Below, one piece after another: positions 55,930-64,000 of a DNA stretch of 64,000 nt. The notes under the pieces were generated by a model, which saw only the letters and a list, made by a program, of their open reading frames with translations, searched no databases and was not told the origin of the DNA. The position numbers and the translations under genes were made by a program. Source of the stretch: Erodium maritimum (lineage: Eukaryota; Streptophyta; Magnoliopsida; Geraniales; Geraniaceae); assembly GCA_963921825.1 (NCBI GenBank), contig OY997593.1, positions 65,208,039-65,272,038 on the forward strand. Reading direction: 5' to 3'. Each line of letters opens with the position of its first letter. Within the stretch, counting starts at the first letter, position 1.

Positions 55930-58900
55930 CTAAGGCTTGTTTACACTTTTGTACATGTTGTCAATGATGTTCTGCACAGGAGGATAAAAAACATTATCAC
56001 CAGTAGCAGATATAGAGACACTTAGGAGTGATCAATGAGGCATATATATATTGATGAATATACCTGATAGTATTTAAGCAACTGTGGCCTCTTCTTCTTA
56101 TATGTTGGAGTAAGAAGGTCACGCTCCATGTCAAATGGCACGGGGTCGAGGTGAACAGCTTTAATAAACTCAAAGCCCTTCAACTGCAAAAGAACTTGAG
56201 AATGTGAAACTTGTTTCTTCTAGTATAAGGAGAGAAATCACAAGCAAAATGGAAGATAAAAGGATAAGAATCAGTAGAGACCGACCTTCTTTTCCTTCCC
56301 AACCTTTGCTAGCTCTCCTAGTATATACTCTTTTGCTTTTGGATCCTCACAAATTGTGTTGAAGTCTCCACTAACACCATTCTCTTTAGCCCACTGTTCC
56401 AATGCTTGCATCTTAGGGTTAATAACAGCAACAAGGAAGGACTCAAAGCTGTTTCCATAGACCCATACCTAATATTCAAAATATATGGTAAGTTCCAGAG
56501 ATAATAATAATAATAATGCAGAGTTAATATGATAGCCTAAAGAAAATAAAAGTAGATAAATATATGTGCTCAAGACCTTACCTATGTACAAGTGAAGGAG
56601 CACCAAACATTTTTTTATCTTAAAAAACTCTGTAAGATTGATGTATCAAGCAAGACATGGGCCCGATTATATACAAGAGAGCTTGACACCCACCTTGAGA
56701 AAGGTCCGAAGGGATGAATTAGAGAGAGAGGGAGAAAATGTCCTAACAGGAATTGGGAAGAGGAGACAAATAGAGAGTGAGGTGTCGCTACTGGGACTTG
56801 AAACCCATGTCTCAAAACCTAAGATACTGAGATTGTCTCGAGGTTATTTGTGTCCCCAAGGACAAATTTGTTCATGTTAAAACTATGCGACTATATACAA
56901 TTATTCATCAGACACTATAGTAGGAATGATAAAGGTAGAGAGACATACTGATTCTATATCAGGGACAAGTCCATATATGTTCTCCAAGTTTTCTACAGCA
57001 ACATACTCTCCTTGTGAAAGCTTGAAAATGTTCTTCTTGCGATCAATAATTTTCATGCTTCCATCTGGTTGCCACTCACCAATATCCCCTGGTGCATAGC
57101 ATAACAAATAAGCTTGACTAAGAAAACAATCAATGATTCACAGGATATATGTATATATATATAGTGTAAGTAGATGAGCAAACCTGTATGGAACCACCCA
57201 TCAATCATAACCTCTTTGGTAAGGTCTTCACGTTTGTGATAACCTGCGAACAATGTATCTCCCTTGATACAAATTTCTCCACGTGGCGTACTTGAAAGTG
57301 CATCATATCCCATTTCAGGAACAGATTCTAGGCACACATCAACATTTGGCACTGGAGGCCCAACGGTGCCTAGCTGTGACAATTCATGTGGAAGAGAAAC
57401 AAATGTCCCAGCACATGTTTCTGTAAGACCTGTACCAACATAAATGTGAAGAAATAAGGTCAATAATCAGGAAGTCATCCAAATTCATCATAATAACACA
57501 ACATCAGTAGAGTTGAATGCTAATAATTAGGAAAGATAGCATACCATATCCTTGTAGGACATGTGCACATGACACCACTCTTAGGAACGCTTCCACATGG
57601 GGAGCAAGAGGTGCTGCTCCAGATAGAATGAGCCTTACATTACCTCCCAAGCCTTGCTTTACCTGAGCAGGTTGTAGAACCGAATAAGATCCAGATTCCA
57701 TAGTAGTGACTGGTTTAGATTACTGCTCTAGTTTATAACCACAGTTTTTTTTATCCTTTTATTTCAAGAAACACAGAATGCAGTGAGGATAATGTGTACT
57801 TCAACAACCTTACTAAAGACAACTTTGTCACAAATGGGAGCTGCTGCTTCATGTGTCTGGCCTCTCTTCATGTTAAAGAATTTGCTGTAACAGTTACGGA
57901 AGTACACAATCAAAATTGGTTCAAAGAAAATAATAATTTGCGGGTCAATATTAGAAATGAAGTTTTGACCTAACTTCACACATTAGCTAAAATGCAGGAA
58001 TAGGTTCAAAGCAAGTCAAAGATTATGGAAAGTATCCCTACAAACAGATTAGAAGTAAACATAACTTACTATGAATATGCCAAATTGAACATCGTCTTTT
58101 TCAACAATCCCCCAGCCGAAAGCTTTTGCTGCAAGCCTAAAAATATGCATAGCAACTTAAGAGTGTTAATAGTGAAGCAACACCTCTCATGGACCAAAAT
58201 CTATGTTACTGACTTCTTACAAGAAGAAAATATTGCCAAAAGGCTGGTTGTAGCATCAAGCCAATCTAAACAAGTTGTCAGCTTTTTCAATGAAAAACTT
58301 TGTTTTTACATACGCTCTAGGGCCCATAAAACAAAATATCTGGATATTGACTTCCCTTGACACATGGTTTAGAGCAAAGCAAGGTGAAATTAGTTGTTTC
58401 CAGGAGTTGAATACACAAGCATGTCATTTTCTTGTCCAGATGTAGTTGTTTGGCTTGTAGTCTTTGTCCACATGAACATGATAAAACAACTGCAAACAAG
58501 CAGACTAATAAGAACGTCCAAGCATGCGAGTATTTTACCTGAATAAATTCGATCCAAGACACGAGGAACAGCACAAAAGATAGTTGGTTTTAGCACCCCA
58601 ATGTCTTCAATCAACAATTTAACATCCTGAAACAAAGGCAAGTGTGAGGATAAAATTGGATTTTCATTTGGTTATGAATAAACTAGAAAAGAAACTCACC
58701 CCACGCCAGAATCCTATTGAGGCCCCGTGTGAAATAAACAGCTCCTCAATCACCCGATCAAAGATATGGGCAAGAGGAAGAAACGAAAGATATACATCAC
58801 TTGTTGTCAGCTGAAACATTATCAATAGCAAACTGAATTGTGAAAAGTCAAATATATAATAGGGCAAGTAGAACAAGATGAAATAAATCGTATATCTGTA

Positions 58901-60322
58901 AAACTAAAAAGTTTCATACTACAGCATCAATTTTTTCTTCATGTTTCTATTCATAATATTCAGAAGCGTATTGCAAGAAGTGGGAGATTACCGATTCATT
59001 GACGCTTTGTAGCAGGCGCTTCACCCCAGCTATAAGAGTAACAATGCTATCATTGGAAATGAGAACACCCTTGGGGTCACCAGTTGTTCCACTAGTATAC
59101 ATTATTGTACATATATCGTTTTTCTTTTTCACTGGAAGATCAAATGGCTTGCTACTTCCCTGGGAAAAACAAATAGAAAATTTTTGAATCAACATATATA
59201 CAACAAGTTCCAAATGAATCGAGTATCATAGACAATTCTTTAGGGCAACTTTTGTGTTCGTAGTTTTTTGGAATTACCCCGAAATAATATAATGTAACGT
59301 GGTATTCTTTTCTTGTATAACATTCAAGAATACTTAAATAATAGGTAAGTGAACATGAGAAATATAACAGATAGTATATAGATAATATGAAGCTCCTTAC
59401 TAGTCCCAAAAATTCATCCCAAGAATATATGGCCAGATCAAACTTCTCAGCTGCTTCCTTGTGTTCTGGTGTAACTTTGCCAAAGCTCACAAGTGCTACA
59501 TGATGAAACAAGTTTGCAAATGTTAATTACATACACTCACAATAACATGAATTATGAGGTCAAGTGCAACTTACTTTTCAAGTGTTTTCCCGCATTAGGA
59601 AATGTTTTCAACAGCTGAAGAGAGGATCAGGAAAAAAACATATAGACCATAAGAACATTTGTAAGAAACATATTCTATACATTAAAGGTGTATAAAAAAA
59701 AGAACGTTTCAACGAAATGTCCCCATGACAACATTTTTCATGAATATTGTTACCTCAGGGAGTTTCTTTTCTTCTACAAAGGCAATAGAAACCTCTGCAT
59801 GGCATATGATAAACTCCACAGCACCAGCACCTAAATGCAAAATGATCAGCAGCTAATTATCATTCAACTATGTGACTGGCTTTATACATGAATCTTGGAA
59901 GTACAACTATCAGTTAATATCACTAAACTTCTGTTACTAGAGAAAATTTTGAAACTGTGATCATGTTGCGGAATCTGCTTACCTAAAGTGTCATATAGAG
60001 GAACACAGTAGACTCCATGAGCATTGCAAGCCTGGATCAGTTTTGCAAAAAACAATTAAAATATATATAAGATATAAACTCAGAAACAATAGGAAAAAAA
60101 ATCACAGCAAGGAAAACGCAATTGAATCTGAGATATATAAAGGAGCTTAATGTGGAAAAGTTTACTAAAGAACCAAAACGCATATAAACATGTTTGACGA
60201 GCCTGCATTAGCATAACTTATATGGAGAAAGGCCAGTTGTATAGATACTTAACCCATCCCTGATGGATTAGAAAGAAAAGAAAACTGGAACGGCTTTTTA
60301 AGTTAAACATTATAAAATATGG

Positions 60323-60391
<69 letters not shown>

Positions 60392-61533
60392 CCATGCTCA
60401 TAATCCACTCTGGGCAATTAGCTCCATAGATGCCACAACGATCTCCCTACAAACAAGCAGCAAAATATCCAAGAATAAGATACATACAAGTATCATAAAC
60501 AAATAACCCAAGAAGCGTCATACAACAAGATAATGACTTACTTCCCCAATACCACAGCTACGGATCGAAGCTCCAACTTTCAACACTTTGTCATACACTT
60601 CCTTATAACTTTGCCAGATATATTCACCAGCCTTTAAACAATATGCCACAATTCCAAGCATCAACAAAAAATAGAACCAAGCAAGACATGAAAGCAGAAG
60701 CAATTAGCCAAATGAACTTGGATAACATACCGTCCCATTCACACTCTCACGATGACCAAGCATTGGGTTGTCAGGATATTTCTCTACAGCAATGCTGTAA
60801 CAGAAACAGTGAAACGTTGACATCGAATTAAGAAGGTTAAATTGAAGATAAAGCATTCAACAACAAGCCATCTCTTTGCAAATTAATACCCGAATAAAGG
60901 TGTCTCATTTTTCAACCAGGATAAATAATAGCATCAAACAAACACACGTATAACTTCATTTTCCTTTAATTAGAACAAATCAAAGCTCCCATGGCCATAA
61001 AGCGGTCTCAATGAACAAGAAACCACCTTTCACCACTAACAAAATCAAATGATTTGCTATGATCACAAGCACACACCAATTAATCTCACAGATTTCAAAT
61101 TTGCAAGCTATTTAATCCAGATTGATTAGACTATATATTTAACATCAAACACGAATTAAGATCTCATATAAACTCCAACTTCACTCTAAAAAATATCAAA
61201 TTCATCCAATCCAGAATCAGAGTTGCCGAAGCTCAGTTGACTTTCATCTCCCCTACTAACAAGCACAAATTAGATTACACTACAAAAATCTCACTCCACA
61301 ACTTTATTTTTCAGTAGCTTGATTTTCCGAGGAACCAAACAGAAAGTAAAGTAAACAAAATAAAAAAGTTGAACTCACCGGAAAACATCCCAGCAGCTCT
61401 CCATTCCTTCGATCGGCGCCGGAAACCCATCCTTAGCGAAGAGGCTCCGGTAGACAGGCCCCATCGACGGCCTGCCATTCTCAGCCTCCTTCGCCTTCTC
61501 CACCTCCACAATATACCTCTTCTCCTCCTCCAT
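55930..61533 (-). CDS. LACS4: long-chain acyl-CoA synthetase, LACS4/5 type (EC 6.2.1.3)
   Basis: Nineteen exons, listed 5' to 3' on the minus strand: 61533-61379, 60794-60731, 60631-60542, 60446-60390, 60031-59983, 59830-59754, 59614-59575, 59495-59401, 59159-58992, 58810-58700, 58626-58539, 58136-58070, 57884-57809, 57662-57545, 57429-57184, 57088-56949, 56468-56286, 56183-56064, 55971-55930. All have GT-AG borders and consistent phase, giving 661 aa, the usual family length. Adenylate-forming motifs are present: [11 protein letters not shown] (about 230-240), YGLTE (about 418-422), DGWFHTGD (about 495-502) and IDRKKN (about 515-520). The enzyme activates fatty acids to acyl-CoA for membrane, cuticle and storage lipids. 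The C-terminus lacks a peroxisomal SKL-type signal, so an ER or cytosolic-face location is likely. The start at 61533 is conserved; an in-frame ATG eight codons upstream exists. LACS4 rather than LACS5 is a tentative choice. Confidence 0.95.
60326..60388 (-). repeat. compound (TG)16(GA)16 microsatellite in LACS intron 4
   Basis: On the + strand TG repeats run from 60326 to 60357 and GA repeats from 60357 to 60388. On the coding strand the CT repeat begins with the T of the intron's GT donor at 60389-60388, directly after exon 4. Confidence 0.9.
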
Positions 61534-61616
61534 TCTCGTCTCTCCTCTTCTCTGCAACTCAAATTTTCCAATCGATCAGTCCCGAATCGTCCTAGACTCT
61601 GCTTTACTTCGATCCT

Positions 61617-61624
61617 CTTATATA
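61617..61624 (-). promoter_or_regulatory. TATA box of the LACS gene
   Basis: TATATAAG on the minus strand, about 85 bp upstream of the start codon. It predicts a short 5' UTR of about 55-60 nt. Confidence 0.55.
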
Positions 61625-61639
61625 TGTGGAGATTTCAGG

Positions 61640-62283
61640 CGAGAAATTATAAATATAAATAAAAATAATTACAATATGTGTCCGTATTTATAAATTAAAA
61701 AAAAACAGAGGTGCTTACGTGAGTTTAGGTGGCAATTGGTGGCCGGACAGGTGATAGTGGCAAAAGCCGTAAATATTAGACGTGAGGCTGAGGTTAGCGC
61801 TGATCTTGACTTGGAGACTAGGAGAAGGCTATTGGTGGAGAGATCCGAAATTTTTGGCTAAGGATTTTTTTATTTTTAATTTTTGTTGCAACTTTTTGGT
61901 TGGAACAACTTTCCTTGTTTTTATGTACTTCCTTAACATGAGAGTTGTCCGAAACTGAAACGTATCTGAAGAGGAAAAATTAGTCTAAAATGGAGGTCAA
62001 TAATAGGTTAACGAATTTAGGGTTGTGGGCCTCTTTCTCAACCTGTGTTTCAACTTAAATAACGCTGCATTTAATTTAAATACAGAGGTACGCACACGTA
62101 AAACAATTAGTAGATCCATTAATGCTTCCATCATAACCGTACATTTTGGTAACCGAGGAAATAATTCATTGTACTTCTGAGGCTATCCATAATAACCTTG
62201 AATTGATTAGGTCTAATCTCATTCTAATGGGTGGAAAAATAGAAAATAAAAAGTGGCCTAATTTGTGAGAAAAAGTAAACCGA
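61640..62283. other. LACS upstream region
   Basis: AT-rich sequence between the LACS promoter and retroelement D. No ORF or repeat recognised. Confidence 0.45.
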
Positions 62284-63945
62284 TTTTTTTTTTAATGGAT
62301 GATGATTTTATTAGGGCTTTGAAAAAAACAAAGCCGATGATCTTTTTGCCCCAAGCTGAGGAAAAAAGAGGGGACCGCAAAAAGCTATCCCAGAATAACC
62401 TTCAAAAGAGACTCTTCCACACACGGTAAGAGAATCTGCCTAAAAAGGAAAAAACAAAAACAAAGAAGGGAAAATAAAGCCATACAAGAAAATACTATTC
62501 GAGAAGCATAGTCCATGTAGCTTTAAAATGTCTCCAAGCTTCGTTTATGCGTTGGGCCTCAAGTTTCTGAGCTTCGCTCATACGAAGTGAACGGGTCGAA
62601 ACTCGAAAAGGTTGGTGAGGTTTCTTTTTTTCTTTTCCCTTTAACCTTTTGTATAGTTTCTGGCGACCAAACTAGGAAGTCTTGATCAAAACTTGATGAC
62701 GGGTTAAGGGGAGAAGACGATACAACTTGAGAGTCCGATTTTGGGGGAATAATTTTCACCAAATCAGAACTGGATGCAAGCCCTTCGCCTGGCCCAAGCA
62801 TTGCAGGCCCAATTGTGTGGATCTGTTCCTACGCTTGAGGCAAGTCCAAAACCACAATGTGCGATTCTTGCGTTTGACCCTCAGTCGCGACCAAACTTGA
62901 CACGATCTTCGGCTGAATTTCCCCCGATTCTTCAATCCGACCGGAAATCAAGGGAATTGTTGTAGTAGAAGGATTGAAATCTCGCGATTCTCTCAGTTTC
63001 AAATCTTCTGCTGTTTTCAAATCAAAAATTGGATTGGTTTCTGAGCTGGCACGTGAATCACGCTCATTCAAGCCCACAATCGACTGCCGATTTTCCACCC
63101 AATGATCGGGGACGCCGACGTGAATTTCCGGCGAAATCCCCACTTGTTCCTGGTTTAGTTGCTTGTTGAGCGTCTGAAAGATCTTCTGCAACAGAATTGT
63201 ACCTACCGGCGTGACTGTGCTCTGTTTCACCATACTACAGGTCGGGTTCGCAGCAGACAAATTTCTACCACGCCGAGCAAGGGCCACCAGCAGTTTATGT
63301 CCATTGTACTTGTACCCGTTGAGTGAGTCAATCACCTGCAAAGCTGATTCCTTGGTTTGGAATCTAACGAAGCCAAAACGCAGTCCTTGTTTGTTCGGCC
63401 TCTTGCGTACCGTGGCAGCTACAACGACACCGTAGGATCCCAACAAATTCTTTACATGCTCCACCGTCAAACCAGAAGGAAGGTTGTTGACATATACCTC
63501 TGTGCCATCGGGTTTGAGACTCTCCTTTTCTGTCGGCATCGGCTTCTCTTGAACCTGTAAGGACTCTGTTTCCAGTTCTCGAGCCGTTGTAGGGCTCGTC
63601 TCTACATGGGCAGAGACCAGCTTCCCGTTTTCAGGAAGAGATGGCTCCTTCAAATGCCCAGAATCCTCGTTGCTGACTGAGAGTCGTTCATGTCGTCTCT
63701 TCCGGGCTCGACGATTTCCACTAGCATAAACTTTCTCCCCGTGGACCTTGGTAGGTGAGAGTCGTTCATGTCGTCTCTTCCGATTTCGACGACCTCCATC
63801 AGCATAAACTTTCTCCCCGTAGACCTTTTTCCTTGAGGCTGGAAATGGACACGCCCCCTCCTCCATGGTAGGTGGGACTGCTAGTCCATTCATGAGCTTA
63901 GCATACTTTCCATACAAGGAAATAAGCTCAGAGCCAAAAGAGATT
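62284..63945 (-). mobile_element. RRM-ORF1 retroelement, copy D, 5'-truncated
   Basis: The minus strand ends with CTAATAAAATC (complement at 62306-62312), about 12 bases of spacer and an A-run (T-run 62284-62293). The ORF is open upstream to about 63945 but has no ATG before the family motif, which here reads IISFGSELISLYGKYAKL. The basic N-terminus seen in copies A and B is missing, as expected from 5' truncation during retroposition. No target duplication could be confirmed before the window ends. Confidence 0.6.
62559..63893 (-). pseudogene. RRM-ORF1-like protein, copy D (truncated, frameshifted)
   Basis: From the first ATG (63893) a frame of about 354 codons encodes two 26-residue repeats with bipartite basic clusters (GGRRNRKRRHERLS and GNRRARKRRHERLS). 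An RRM follows (VYVNNL; KQGLRFGFVRF), then a Ser/Glu-rich region to the stop at 62829. A second frame (62801-62559) continues with Ser-rich sequence and KVKGKRKKE and is probably the C-terminus after a frameshift. The protein has the family layout but lacks the natural N-terminus. Confidence 0.55.
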
Positions 63946-64000
63946 ATTTTTTAAATTATTTGGGTCATGTGGTGATTTTCCATAGGAGAATCGGGCTTCG

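Noticed and set aside
58025..58360. 111-codon plus-strand ORF
   Set aside because: It lies antisense over LACS exon 12 and its flanking introns.

Overview
The window is nuclear DNA of a flowering plant, most likely a eudicot. The two intact genes have plant-type exon/intron structures and canonical plant products, and the rest is transposable-element debris. I cannot name the species from sequence alone. Only two conventional protein-coding genes are convincing: a secreted class C glycosyl hydrolase 9 endoglucanase with a C-terminal CBM49 (plus strand, 35434-39015, 8 exons, 611 aa) and a long-chain acyl-CoA synthetase of the LACS4/5 type (minus strand, 61533-55930, 19 exons, 661 aa). Both could be reconstructed exon by exon, with GT-AG introns and consistent phase.

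Left part (1-34.1 kb). A complete PIF/Harbinger DNA transposon with an intact DDE transposase lies at 2484-4623. An RRM-protein retroelement (copy A) lies at about 5784-8280. A stack of long solo LTRs fills 10063-18926: LTR1 is interrupted by LTR2 (10950-17191), which is interrupted by LTR3 (12773-15712). A fourth solo LTR (29199-32346) sits inside a retroposon that encodes a DUF4283/zinc-knuckle ORF1. LTR2, LTR3 and LTR4 have perfect 5-bp target duplications; LTR1 has 4 of 5 bases. A further poly(A)-tailed retroposon with a 17-bp target duplication is at 32814-34127.

Middle (34.1-54.4 kb). After the endoglucanase come two PIF/Harbinger insertions that abut and share one TAA (39711-41940, and one starting at 41944). 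They carry nested retroposons, including RRM retroelement copies B (42182-44131, complete, 19-bp target duplication) and C (about 44622-47100, decayed). A Harbinger transposase remnant in the opposite orientation ends in a terminal repeat at 49073. Another Harbinger relic with Myb/SANT-type ORF1 remains is at 51823-54099, followed by a 202-bp tandem duplication.

Right part (54.4-64 kb). A non-coding poly(A)-tailed segment is followed by the LACS gene and a fourth RRM retroelement copy (D, 62284 to about 63945).

The most unusual theme is the set of short (about 2 kb) poly(A)-tailed elements that encode only an RRM-type, or DUF4283/zinc-knuckle-type, ORF1 and have no reverse transcriptase ORF. 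No ORF2 is visible anywhere in the window. Copy B has sharp ends, an intact 551-codon ORF and a long target duplication. These may be ORF1-only (half-LINE) retroelements mobilised in trans. Other points of interest are conserved TGAGC...GCTCA hairpins and compensated palindromic repeats in the LTRs, and a LACS 5' splice site that reads directly into a compound microsatellite.
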